Shown here: one piece after another, positions 26,605 through 37,151 of the stretch
How positions within the stretch are numbered: position 1 is the first letter of the stretch
Layout: every line of letters starts with the position of its first letter
Assembly (NCBI GenBank): GCA_021846965.1
Contig: JAJZWA010000012.1
Location: forward strand, 1 to 64,000
Direction of reading: 5' to 3'
Source of the DNA: Pseudomonadota bacterium
Lineage (GTDB): Bacteria; Pseudomonadota; Gammaproteobacteria; Burkholderiales; Burkholderiaceae_C
Length of the DNA: 64,000 bases
The notes under the pieces: model-generated
What the model saw: only the letters and a program-made list of their open reading frames with translations
What the model was told of the DNA's origin: nothing
Database searches by the model: none
Translations under genes and position numbers: made by a program

Positions 26605-27295
26605 CGTGCGCGGGCTGCGCGAAGGCCCACAGCAGGGCCTGGGCGATGTCCTCGGCGTGCAGGGCCTGGATGGAATCACGCCGGGCCTTCATCTGCTCGG
26701 CCGGCACGTTGTGGCCCCATTCGGTGTACACGGCCCCGGGCTCGATCAAGGACACGCGGATGCCTTCCGTGCCGAGTTCCTTGCGCAGTGCGTCGTGCAG
26801 CCCGACCACCGCGAACTTGGTCGCGTTGTAGACCGCCCAGCCCTCGATGCCCCGGCGACCGCCCACGCTGGACACCGTGCTGATCATCGCGCCCTCGCGC
26901 CCGCGCAGCAGGGGGATGGCCGCCTTCGTGCAGTACAGCACGCCCCACAGGTTGGCGTCGATGGTGGCCTTCCATTCCTCGGGCTTGCCATGCTCGAAGG
27001 CGCCGTGGTAACCCACGCCGGCGTTGTTGAACAGCAGGTCCAGTCCGCCGAAACCTTGCCGCACGGTGTCGAACAGCCTGGCTACCTGGCCCGCATCGCC
27101 CACGTCGGTGGGCACCGCCAGGGCGCCTTCGCCCAGCTCGCGCGCCAGGGCCTCGATGCGCTCGCGGCTGCGAGCGGCCAGAACCACGCGCACTCCCTCG
27201 GCGTGCAGCGCGCGGGCCGCGGCGGCGCCGATGCCGCTGGAAGCCCCGGTAATCACCGCCACCTGTCCTCGAATGTCGCGCATGCGCAGACTCAT
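26555..27295 (-). CDS. Short-chain dehydrogenase/reductase (SDR)
   Basis: A 246-residue classical SDR. It has the cofactor motif TGASSGIG near residues 15-22, the structural NNAG motif (LLFNNAGVGYHG), a catalytic Ser (STVSS) and YNATK as the Tyr-x-x-x-Lys pair. The start at 27295 is supported by GGGAGAAGG just upstream. It oxidises or reduces an unidentified alcohol or ketone with NAD(P)H. It is convergent with, and overlaps, the end of prpR; no functional link to propionate is evident. Confidence 0.88.
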   Translation of the reverse strand: MSLRMRDIRGQVAVITGASSGIGAAAARALHAEGVRVVLAARSRERIEALARELGEGALAVPTDVGDAGQVARLFDTVRQGFGGLDLLFNNAGVGYHGAFEHGKPEEWKATIDANLWGVLYCTKAAIPLLRGREGAMISTVSSVGGRRGIEGWAVYNATKFAVVGLHDALRKELGTEGIRVSLIEPGAVYTEWGHNVPAEQMKARRDSIQALHAEDIAQALLWAFAQPAHVNALESLILPTRQVQP

Positions 27296-27380
27296 CGACC
27301 TTCTCCCTGGATGTTCGTCAACGGAAGGAAAAAATCCTAGCCCCTTCCCGTCCAGGCTGCAGGGCCGCGCGCCTTGGCGC

Positions 27381-28805
27381 TCAGGCGGAGCGGGGTCCGC
27401 GCAGGCGCAGGATCTGGGGCGGCGGGCGCCGGGGGTTGCACAGGTGGGCCAGCAGCAGCCGGTAGGTATCGAGGTCGAAGCCGAAGGCGTCGTCGCGCTG
27501 GCGCGCGTGCAGCAATTCGTCGAGCTCGGCCTCGTCGCGCGCGGTGCCCAGGTGGCGCCACTGGTCGAACACGTGCACCTCGCTGCGCTGGCCGTCGGCG
27601 GCCACCTCGCGCAGTCCCACCGGGCCGTCGTAGGGCCAAGCGCGCAGGCGCTCCGCGGCCAGCGCGGCCTGCACCCTCGCGGCATGGTGCTGCGGCGTCT
27701 CCTCGCCGCAGCAGGCGCCGCGGCAGCGCCCGAGCTGGTGCGCGAAACAGCGTCCGCGGCCCGACTCCAGCCCGAGCACGCGCAGGCACAGCCCATGCTG
27801 CTCGGCCAGGCTGCGCAGGCTTTCCAGAGCCTGGCGCCGACTGCGGTAGGTGCCGAACAGCTGGCCGAAGCGCGCGGGATCCAGCACCTCGTCGCGCACC
27901 AGGCTGAGCAGCGGCTGCTCGCGCGGGTCGTCGGCCATGCGCCAGCTGCACAGGCGGTTGTCCCGCCGCAGCTTGCGGTTGAACAGCGGCTGCAGCTGCT
28001 TGACCAGGCGTGCCTCGAGCAGCAGCGCGCCGAGTTCGCCGGCGGTTTCGCGGATCTCGATGCGGCGCACCTCCTGGCTGATGCGCATTTCTCGCGCCTC
28101 CCGGTGGTCGGCCTGGAAATGCGAGAGCACGCGGCGGCGCAGGTTCACGCTCTTGCCGACGTACAGCGGGATCTGCCCGTCGCCGTGGAACAGGTACACC
28201 CCGGGGCCTTCGGGAAGTTGCGCCACGTCGGTCTGCAGATGCGGGGGCAGGCTGGCGCCGGCCTGCATCAGCGCCTGCGCATGCTCGCGCAGCGCCTGCT
28301 CGCCGTGCAGCTCGGCCATGCGCTGCAGCCAGGCCTGCAGCACCAGCACGTCGCCCATGGCGCGGTGGCGCGCCGGGTTCACCAGTGCGTGGCGGGCCTG
28401 GATGGCATCCAGCCCGTGCCCGCTGCAGTGGGGTTCCAGGCGCCGGGACAGGCGTACCGTGCACAGGGTGCGTGCGCGCAGGTCCACGCCGGCCCGCGCC
28501 AGGGCGTTCTTCAGGAAGCCGTGGTCGAAACGCACGTTGTGCGCCACCAGCACCGCTCCTTCCAGCAATTCCAGGAGCTTGTCCGCGATCTGCTCGAAGC
28601 GCGGAGCGCCGGCGACCATCGCGTCGGTGATGCCGGTCAGGCGCTGGATGGTGCCGGGGATCGGGCGCTCGGGGTCGACCAGGCTTTGCCAGCGCGCGCT
28701 GACCAGGCCGTGGTCGACGCGTATCGCGGCGATCTCGGTGATGCGATCGTGCACCGGGTTGCCGCCGGTGGTCTCCAGATCGAGCAGGACATAGCTGGCG
28801 AGCAT
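27381..28805 (-). CDS. DnaQ-like exonuclease fused to GIY-YIG nuclease domain
   Basis: A 474-residue two-domain protein. Residues 1-170 are a DEDDh exonuclease of the DNA polymerase III epsilon type (YVLLDLETTGG, VAHNVRFDHGFL, and a late HRAMGDVLV with the catalytic His and Asp). Residues about 195-290 are a UvrC/Cho-like GIY-YIG domain (GPGVYLFHGDGQIPLYVGKS). The tail is Cys/Arg rich (GRCRGACCGEETPQHH), as in UvrC/Cho-like proteins. This fusion is known in many bacteria and is thought to act in DNA repair. The GIY-YIG active site and the exonuclease residues both look intact. Confidence 0.88.
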   Translation of the reverse strand: MLASYVLLDLETTGGNPVHDRITEIAAIRVDHGLVSARWQSLVDPERPIPGTIQRLTGITDAMVAGAPRFEQIADKLLELLEGAVLVAHNVRFDHGFLKNALARAGVDLRARTLCTVRLSRRLEPHCSGHGLDAIQARHALVNPARHRAMGDVLVLQAWLQRMAELHGEQALREHAQALMQAGASLPPHLQTDVAQLPEGPGVYLFHGDGQIPLYVGKSVNLRRRVLSHFQADHREAREMRISQEVRRIEIRETAGELGALLLEARLVKQLQPLFNRKLRRDNRLCSWRMADDPREQPLLSLVRDEVLDPARFGQLFGTYRSRRQALESLRSLAEQHGLCLRVLGLESGRGRCFAHQLGRCRGACCGEETPQHHAARVQAALAAERLRAWPYDGPVGLREVAADGQRSEVHVFDQWRHLGTARDEAELDELLHARQRDDAFGFDLDTYRLLLAHLCNPRRPPPQILRLRGPRSA

Positions 28806-28903
28806 GCGGGCATTGTGCCTGCGCGCGCGGCGCCGCGTGCGCACGCGCACGCGGGAGGCCGCGCATGGCAGGCTCGTCGCAGCTGACGCACAATCGCGGA
28901 CAC

Positions 28904-28921
28904 GCCCGACCCGGGTCGGGC
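28904..28921. promoter_or_regulatory. 18-bp perfect palindrome before the membrane protein-rcoM operon
   Basis: GCCCGACCCGGGTCGGGC is a perfect 18-bp palindrome ending 16 bp before the start of the membrane-protein gene. It could be an operator or a 5'-UTR hairpin controlling expression of the CO-sensing pair. No matching site was seen before coxM. Confidence 0.5.
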
Positions 28922-28937
28922 ATGCGAGGTCTCGCGC

Positions 28938-29519
28938 ATGGGGTCGTGGATGCCGTCGTGGTTCGCCTATCTGCTGGTCGCCGCCGCAGGCATGCTGGTG
29001 CACCTGAGGCTGCACCGCGTGCTGCCCGCCCAGCTGCGTCCGGCCGCCGGCACGATGACGGCGGCGATGCTGGGCATGCTCGCGGGGCTGGCCATCGACG
29101 CCTCGCGCGGCCGGCTCGTCCTGCTGGCCTCCCTGTGCGGCGCCGGCCTGCCGCTGGGATCCCTGCTGCGCTGGCACCTCGGCCTGCTGGCTCCCAGCAA
29201 CGCGGCGCTCGCGCTGGCCGGCCTGCTGCCGGTGCTGTGGCAGCTGCGGGCCGGCCCCGCCGCCGGCCCGCGCGCGGGCCTGCTGCCCTCGCTGCTGTGC
29301 GTGGGCCTGATGCTGCTCGGCATGAACCTGGGCATGCCCCTGCTGGTGCATGCGCGCGCGTCCGCCGGCGCTTCGCCCGGCGCGGCCACGATGCTGGCGG
29401 CGATGCAGGCCGGCATGGCCTGGGGCTCGGTGGCCGCGCTGCTCCTGCTGCGCGCGGTCGCGCGGGCCCCGGCAAGCCTCACGATCCTCCCCCGCGGCGA
29501 AACGGAGACCACACCATGA
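28938..29519 (+). CDS. Six-helix membrane protein of unknown function, overlaps rcoM
   Basis: A 193-residue very hydrophobic protein. About six transmembrane stretches are visible (for example WFAYLLVAAAGMLVHLRL, MTAAMLGMLAGLAI, LVLLASLCGAGLPLGSLL, LLPSLLCVGLMLLGMNLGM and a final AMQAGMAWGSVAALLLL). Methionines are unusually frequent within the helices. There is no recognisable domain. Its stop overlaps the rcoM start by four bases (ATGA), so the two are translationally coupled. That makes it a candidate partner in CO sensing or transport. Some Oligotropha Cox proteins (CoxC, CoxH) join membrane segments to a LytTR domain; here the two parts would be separate proteins. Function unknown. Confidence 0.8.
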   Translation: MGSWMPSWFAYLLVAAAGMLVHLRLHRVLPAQLRPAAGTMTAAMLGMLAGLAIDASRGRLVLLASLCGAGLPLGSLLRWHLGLLAPSNAALALAGLLPVLWQLRAGPAAGPRAGLLPSLLCVGLMLLGMNLGMPLLVHARASAGASPGAATMLAAMQAGMAWGSVAALLLLRAVARAPASLTILPRGETETTP

Positions 29520-30295
29520 CCACCCCGCAGGGCCCCGCGTCGGCGCTGTACCTGTTCGAGAAGTTCGAGGTCGGCGTGGTGCACCTGGACGCCCAGCGCA
29601 AGGTGCTCGCGATGAACGACTTCGCGCGCCGCATCCTGCCGGTGAGCGACAAGCGTCCCTTCGACGCGCTGGTGACCTCCTTCCATCCGCCGCGCTCGGC
29701 CGCCAAGGTCAGCTTCCTGCTCGACCAGGCCTCGGCCTGCCCGGTGGCCGCGGCCATGCCGATGACCATGATCATCAACATCCCGGAACAGGTGCTTCTG
29801 ATCAAGGTCACGCGGCTGGCCGGCGAGGACGGGCAGACCACGGGTTTCGCCCTGGTGTTCTACGACGTGACCCAGCTCGTGGTCCAGGGCGAGGCGCCGG
29901 TGGCACCCGCGGCGGCACCGGTCGCCGGGGCGCAGGCCGGCGAGAAGCGCCAGCTCGCGCGCATCCCGCTGGTGGCCAATCACCGTGTCACCTTCGTGGA
30001 CACCGCGCAGGTGGTGTTCCTGGAGTCCCAGGCGCACTACACGAGGGTGCTGACGACCAGCGGCTTCCAGTTCTGCAACCTGAGCATCGGCGACCTCGAG
30101 GCGCGCCTGGACCCCCAGCGCTTCGTGCGCGTGCATCGCTGCTTCATCGTCAACCTCGACGCCGTGCTCGAGCTCGGACGGGTGGACGGCAAGGTGCAGT
30201 TGCGCATGCGCGGCGATCCGCCGACCTGGGTGCCGGTGTCTCGCGCCGAGGTCGCGCGCCTGCGCTCGCTGCTGGGGGTGCAGCGCAAGGCCTAG
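29516..30295 (+). CDS. rcoM: CO-sensing haem regulator RcoM (PAS-LytTR)
   Basis: A 259-residue regulator. An N-terminal PAS domain (about residues 8-125) is joined by an Ala/Pro-rich linker to a C-terminal LytTR DNA-binding domain (about 150-257; QAHYTRVLTTSGFQFCNLSI, RVHRCFIVNL). In RcoM from Burkholderia xenovorans the haem ligands are His74, and Cys94 or Met104. The corresponding positions here are His57 (FHPPRS), Cys75 (ACPV) and Met85 (MIINIP), with the Cys-to-Met spacing of ten conserved. RcoM binds CO at haem and activates aerobic CO oxidation genes. It lies 200 bp upstream of coxM with LytTR-style repeats between. Residue matching is from memory of the family. Confidence 0.88.
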   Translation: MTTPQGPASALYLFEKFEVGVVHLDAQRKVLAMNDFARRILPVSDKRPFDALVTSFHPPRSAAKVSFLLDQASACPVAAAMPMTMIINIPEQVLLIKVTRLAGEDGQTTGFALVFYDVTQLVVQGEAPVAPAAAPVAGAQAGEKRQLARIPLVANHRVTFVDTAQVVFLESQAHYTRVLTTSGFQFCNLSIGDLEARLDPQRFVRVHRCFIVNLDAVLELGRVDGKVQLRMRGDPPTWVPVSRAEVARLRSLLGVQRKA

Positions 30296-30376
30296 CAGGC
30301 CGCGAGCGGTTTGATAGGGACTTTCCCGGATTGTCGAAGCGACTTCGGCGCCTTCCGGCGCCTGATGGCTTTGTGT

Positions 30377-30409
30377 GTGCATTTCGTGAGCATCCTGGTG
30401 CATTTGGTG
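30377..30409 (+). promoter_or_regulatory. Tandem direct repeats, probable RcoM binding site
   Basis: GTGCATTTCGTG (30377-30388) and GTGCATTTGGTG (30398-30409) differ at one base and start 21 bp apart, two helical turns, as is usual for LytTR regulators. Three more GTGC tetramers follow at 30417, 30424 and 30436. The site is about 50-80 bp upstream of a TATAGT -10-like hexamer (30459-30464) that lacks a good -35, consistent with activator-dependent transcription of coxMSL. Confidence 0.65.
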
Positions 30410-30463
30410 TAAAAATGTGCCAAGTGCTTGATAAAGTGCAAAAAAATTGGTGAATCCGTATAG

Positions 30464-30482
30464 TTTGTCTGTCCTAGACAAA
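30464..30482 (+). promoter_or_regulatory. Inverted repeat at coxM start region
   Basis: TTTGTCT-gtcct-AGACAAA has perfect 7-bp arms. It lies directly after the -10-like TATAGT (30459-30464) and ends 13 bp before the coxM ATG, so it spans the likely transcription start. It could be a repressor operator or a 5'-UTR hairpin close to the ribosome-binding site. Confidence 0.5.
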
Positions 30483-30495
30483 TTCGGAGACACCC

Positions 30496-31359
30496 ATGAT
30501 TCCACCGCGTTTCGAGTACCACGCGCCGCGCTCCGTGGACGAGGCGATCGCGTTGCTCAGCAGCCTGGGAGGCGACGCGAAACTGCTGGCCGGCGGCCAC
30601 AGCCTGCTGCCGATGATGAAGCTGCGCTTCGCGCAACCCGGCACGCTGATCGACCTCAACCGCATCGAGGAACTGCGCGGCATCCGCGAGCAGGGCGACA
30701 CCGTGGTGATCGGCGCGATGACGGTGGAGAACGACCTGATCGCCTCGCCCGTGCTGCGCAGCAAGGTGCCGCTGCTGCCGGAGGCGGCGGCGCTGATCGC
30801 CGACCCGCAGGTGCGCAACCGCGGAACCATCGGCGGCGACATCGCCCACGGCGATCCGGGCAACGACCATCCGGCGCTGTCCATCGCGCTGGACGCGAGT
30901 TTCGTGCTGCAGGGCCCGAAGGGCCGGCGCAGCGTCGCCGCCGACGGCTTTTTCCTCGGCACCTACATGACCCTGCTGCAGGAGGACGAGGTGCTGTGCG
31001 AGATCCACGTGCCGGCCTTCAGGCCCGGCACCGGCTGGGCCTACGAGAAGCTCAAGCGCAAGACCGGAGACTGGGCCACCGCCGGATGCGCGGTGGTGCT
31101 GCGCCGCGCCGGCGAGCGCATCGAGCACGTGCGCATCGCGCTGACCAACGTGGGGCCGATGGCGCTGCGCGCCACCGATGCCGAGGCTCTGCTGCAGGGG
31201 CGCGCGCTCGACGCGCAGTCGCTTGCGGCCGCCGCGGATGCCGCCGCCGCGATCTGCGATCCGGCCGAGGATCTGCGCGGTGACGTGGAATACAAGACGG
31301 CCATGGCCGCGCAGATGGTCAAGCGCGCGCTCAGCAAGGCCTGGTCGCGTTGTCAGTGA
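30496..31359 (+). CDS. coxM: CO dehydrogenase medium subunit CoxM (FAD)
   Basis: A 287-residue FAD-binding subunit of the molybdenum hydroxylase family. It has the two FAD-contact motifs [13 protein letters not shown] (about residues 32-44) and [17 protein letters not shown] (about 111-127). It passes electrons from the [2Fe-2S] clusters of CoxS to the acceptor. The start follows a CGGAGA ribosome-binding site. It is the first gene of the structural coxMSL operon under RcoM-like control. Its order M-S-L with a form I CoxL identifies a true aerobic CO dehydrogenase. Confidence 0.95.
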   Translation: MIPPRFEYHAPRSVDEAIALLSSLGGDAKLLAGGHSLLPMMKLRFAQPGTLIDLNRIEELRGIREQGDTVVIGAMTVENDLIASPVLRSKVPLLPEAAALIADPQVRNRGTIGGDIAHGDPGNDHPALSIALDASFVLQGPKGRRSVAADGFFLGTYMTLLQEDEVLCEIHVPAFRPGTGWAYEKLKRKTGDWATAGCAVVLRRAGERIEHVRIALTNVGPMALRATDAEALLQGRALDAQSLAAAADAAAAICDPAEDLRGDVEYKTAMAAQMVKRALSKAWSRCQ

Positions 31360-31375
31360 AACAGCAGGAGCTCCC

Positions 31376-31867
<492 letters not shown>

Positions 31868-31894
31868 GGCCCACCCCACACGGAGACCACACTC

Positions 31895-34306
<2,412 letters not shown>

Positions 34307-34310
34307 GTCC

Positions 34311-34341
34311 TCCGGGGGCCGGCGGCGCGCCGGCCCCCGGA
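34311..34341. terminator. Strong perfect hairpin between coxL and coxG
   Basis: TCCGGGGGCCGGCG-gcg-CGCCGGCCCCCGGA is a 14-bp perfect GC-rich stem with a 3-base loop, starting five bases after the coxL stop. No U-tract follows, so full intrinsic termination is uncertain. Partial termination or 3'-end stabilisation of a coxMSL transcript is likely and would make accessory genes less abundant than structural ones. Confidence 0.6.
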
Positions 34342-34369
34342 TCCCTGCCCAAACCCTTGAACCTGCACC

Positions 34370-35017
34370 ATGGAAGTCAAACTTGAAAAAACCTATGAGC
34401 TCGACGTCGACGCCGCATCGGCGTGGGCCCTGCTCAGCGACCTGCGCCAGGTCGCCGGCTGCATGCCCGGGGCCGAGATCACCGAGCAGATCGACGCGAA
34501 CTCCTACAAGGGAGCGGTGAAGGTCAAGGTCGGCCCCGCGCTGGCGCAGTTCGGCGGCACCGTCGACGTACTCGAGTGCGAGCCCCAGGCGCGGCGCATG
34601 GTGATGCGCGGCAAGGGGGCCGACAAGAGCGGGTCCTCCGCGTCGATGGACCTGAACGCGGTGATCGAGCCGGCCGCCGACGGCGCCGCGCGTTCCATGC
34701 TGCACGGCCAGGCCACGGTGGTGGTCAACGGCAAGTTCGCGCAGTTCGGCGGGCGCATGATGACCCAGGTCTCGGAAATGATGCTGGGGCAGTTCGTCGA
34801 CAACTTCCGTGTCGCCGCGCGAGAGCTCGCCGCGCAGCAGGCCGTGGTCCCGGCAGGTTCCGCCGCCGCCCCGGAGTCCGCCGGAGCGGCCGTCCAGGCG
34901 CCGGCGGCCCCCGCCGCGGCGCCGCGCCAGGCCGCGCGCGAGATCAACGGTCTGGCCCTGTTGTGGGCCCTGATCAAGGGCTGGTTCGGCGGGCTGTTCG
35001 TGCGGCGCGTGCAATGA
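34370..35017 (+). CDS. coxG: CO dehydrogenase accessory protein CoxG
   Basis: A 215-residue SRPBCC-fold protein (residues 1-150; starts MEVKLEKTYELDVDAASAWA) with a Pro/Ala linker and a C-terminal hydrophobic/amphipathic segment (LALLWALIKGWFGGLFVRR) that would anchor to the membrane. In carboxydotrophs CoxG recruits CO dehydrogenase to the inner membrane and is thought to mediate electron transfer to quinone. The stop overlaps coxD by four bases, indicating the start of the accessory operon. Confidence 0.9.
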   Translation: MEVKLEKTYELDVDAASAWALLSDLRQVAGCMPGAEITEQIDANSYKGAVKVKVGPALAQFGGTVDVLECEPQARRMVMRGKGADKSGSSASMDLNAVIEPAADGAARSMLHGQATVVVNGKFAQFGGRMMTQVSEMMLGQFVDNFRVAARELAAQQAVVPAGSAAAPESAGAAVQAPAAPAAAPRQAAREINGLALLWALIKGWFGGLFVRRVQ

Positions 35018-35937
35018 ACCCGCTGGCGCCCGCGACGATGGCGGCGCCACGCGCGCTGCGCCAGGCCCTGCACGAGGCGGGCTATGTCGCCGACGAGTCG
35101 CTGGCCACCGCATGCTGGCTGGCGCGCGAGTTGCAGCGCCCGCTGCTGCTGGAGGGCGACGCGGGGGTGGGCAAGACCGCGCTGGCCGCCGCGCTGGCGC
35201 GGGTGCACGACGCCGAGCTGGTACGCCTGCAGTGCTTCGAGGGCCTGGACCTGTCGCAGGCGGCCTACGAGTGGAACTACGGGCGCCAGCTGATGGCCAT
35301 CCGCCTGCACGAGGCCGGGGGCCAGGGCCTGCGCGAGCAGGATCTGTTCGGGCGCGAGTACCTGCTCGAAAGGCCATTGCTGCGCGCCATCAGCAGCGCG
35401 CGCCCCTGCGTGCTGCTGATCGACGAGATCGACCGCGCCGACGAGGCCTTCGAGGCCTTCCTGCTGGAGGTGCTGGCCGAATACCAGATCACCGTGCCGG
35501 AAATCGGCACGCTGCGAGCCAGCACCATCCCGCTGGTCGTGCTGACCAGCAACGGCACGCGCGAGCTGTCCGACGCGCTTCGTCGGCGCTGCCTCTACCA
35601 CTACCTCGACTATCCCGAGCTGGCGCGCGAGATCGCCATCGTGCGCCTGTCGCTGCCCCAGGTGGAGTCGCGCCTGGTCGAGCAGGCGGTGGCCTTCGTG
35701 CAGGGTCTGCGGCGCGAGGACCTGGCCAAGACCCCGGGAGTCGCCGAGACCCTGGACTGGGTGCGCGCGCTGCACGGCCTGGGCCAGCGCGAGCTTCCCG
35801 CGCAGGTCGAGCTGCTGCTGGCCACCCTGGGCTGCCTGCTCAAGACCCAGGAGGATCGTTTCGCGGTGCAGGCAGAGCGTGTCCTGCGACTCCTCGAGCA
35901 GCGCAGCGACGCGGGCGTCGCGGCGGGCATGCGCTGA
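35014..35937 (+). CDS. coxD: MoxR-type AAA+ ATPase CoxD
   Basis: A 307-residue MoxR-family AAA+ protein with Walker A EGDAGVGKT (about 47-55), Walker B LLIDEIDRAD and a sensor-1 segment VLTSNGTREL. In Oligotropha CoxD participates with the VWA protein CoxE in inserting sulfur and copper into the Mo-Cu site of CoxL. It begins inside the coxG stop (ATGA). It is followed by coxE after 19 bp, the standard D-E order. Confidence 0.93.
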   Translation: MNPLAPATMAAPRALRQALHEAGYVADESLATACWLARELQRPLLLEGDAGVGKTALAAALARVHDAELVRLQCFEGLDLSQAAYEWNYGRQLMAIRLHEAGGQGLREQDLFGREYLLERPLLRAISSARPCVLLIDEIDRADEAFEAFLLEVLAEYQITVPEIGTLRASTIPLVVLTSNGTRELSDALRRRCLYHYLDYPELAREIAIVRLSLPQVESRLVEQAVAFVQGLRREDLAKTPGVAETLDWVRALHGLGQRELPAQVELLLATLGCLLKTQEDRFAVQAERVLRLLEQRSDAGVAAGMR

Positions 35938-35956
35938 CGCGGCGCAGGAGACCGGG

Positions 35957-37138
35957 ATGCCTTCCGTCGCGGCTGTCTCCCCCCTGCAGCGCATGGGCGA
36001 ATTCGCCGCGCTGCTGCGCGATCACGGCTTTTGCGTGGGCGTCGACGAGCAGCGCTGCATGCTGCGGGTGGCGCAGCAGCTGGGCCCCGGCGAGCCTTCC
36101 GCGGTGGAATTCGCGTGGCGGGCCATCGCCTGCAGCGACCAGCAGGACTGGCGGCGCTGGCACGAGATCTTCGAGCGTTTCTGGTGGCCGCAGCGCGTGC
36201 GCGGCCAGGTTCGCGTGAGCCAGCAGACCCGGCGCTCGCGCGACCTGCGCCAGGCCGTGCAGGACCTGCACCAGCGCCTCGATGCCGACTCCGCCGGGCC
36301 CCAGGCCGCCCGCACGAGCGATGCGCGGGGCAGCGCCGACCAGGCCTTGGCCGAGGATTCCCAGGGGCCCGGGCGCGAGCGCGCACAGGGAGGCGCCAGC
36401 CGCACCGAGGCGCTGCACGCGCGCGAGCACCAGATGTGGCTGCCCCAGGAGCTCGCCGCCTTGCAGCGCCTGGCCGCCGACATCGCGCAGCGCCTGCGCC
36501 CGCGGCCGACGCGCCGCTGGCGGGCGGCGCCGGCGCGGGCGCAGTCGAGGCTGGACCTGCGCGCGACCCTGCGCCGCAGCGTGGCCTGGGGCGGCGAGCC
36601 GCTGCAGGCGGCCTGGCGCGTGCGGCGTGTCGAGCCTGCGCGACTGTTCATCCTCGCCGACGTGAGCCGCTCGATGGAGGCGCACGGCGCGTTTTTCCTG
36701 CGCGTGGCACGCGCCTTCGCCCAGCAGTGCGACGCGCGGGTGTTCGTGTTCCACGTGCGCCTGGCCGAGGTCACCGCGCTGTTGCGCCGCGACAGCGCCG
36801 CCACACAGGAGCAGGTCAACGCCGTCACCGCCGGGTTCGGCGCCGGCACGCGCATCGGAGCGTGCATGCAGGCCTTCGCGCGTGGCGCGGCGCGCCACCA
36901 GCTGGTGCGCGGTTCGCGCGTGTGGGTGTTCTCCGACGGATTCGACACCGACACCCCGGAGCTGCTTGGCGACGCGCTGCGTGCGCTTCGCGGGCGCGGC
37001 GCGCGCATCAGCTGGTTCCACCCCACGCGGTCGGTTCCGCAGGCCGCCGCCTTGCAGCGCGCGCGCGCCTGCATCGACACCTTCGTACCCCTTGCCTCGA
37101 TCGCCGACCTGGCGGCCGCGCGCAAATCGCTGCACTGA
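35957..37138 (+). CDS. coxE: VWA-domain maturation factor CoxE
   Basis: A 393-residue protein with a C-terminal von Willebrand A domain. The MIDAS motif DVSRS (235-239), followed by a metal-binding Thr region and FSDGFDTD, is intact. Such VWA proteins pair with MoxR AAA+ ATPases; in the CO dehydrogenase system CoxE acts with CoxD in Cu/S maturation of CoxL. The N-terminal half is Arg-rich and variable. It starts after AGGAG at 35946-35950. Confidence 0.9.
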   Translation: MPSVAAVSPLQRMGEFAALLRDHGFCVGVDEQRCMLRVAQQLGPGEPSAVEFAWRAIACSDQQDWRRWHEIFERFWWPQRVRGQVRVSQQTRRSRDLRQAVQDLHQRLDADSAGPQAARTSDARGSADQALAEDSQGPGRERAQGGASRTEALHAREHQMWLPQELAALQRLAADIAQRLRPRPTRRWRAAPARAQSRLDLRATLRRSVAWGGEPLQAAWRVRRVEPARLFILADVSRSMEAHGAFFLRVARAFAQQCDARVFVFHVRLAEVTALLRRDSAATQEQVNAVTAGFGAGTRIGACMQAFARGAARHQLVRGSRVWVFSDGFDTDTPELLGDALRALRGRGARISWFHPTRSVPQAAALQRARACIDTFVPLASIADLAAARKSLH

Positions 37139-37151
37139 CAGGAGACCCCCC

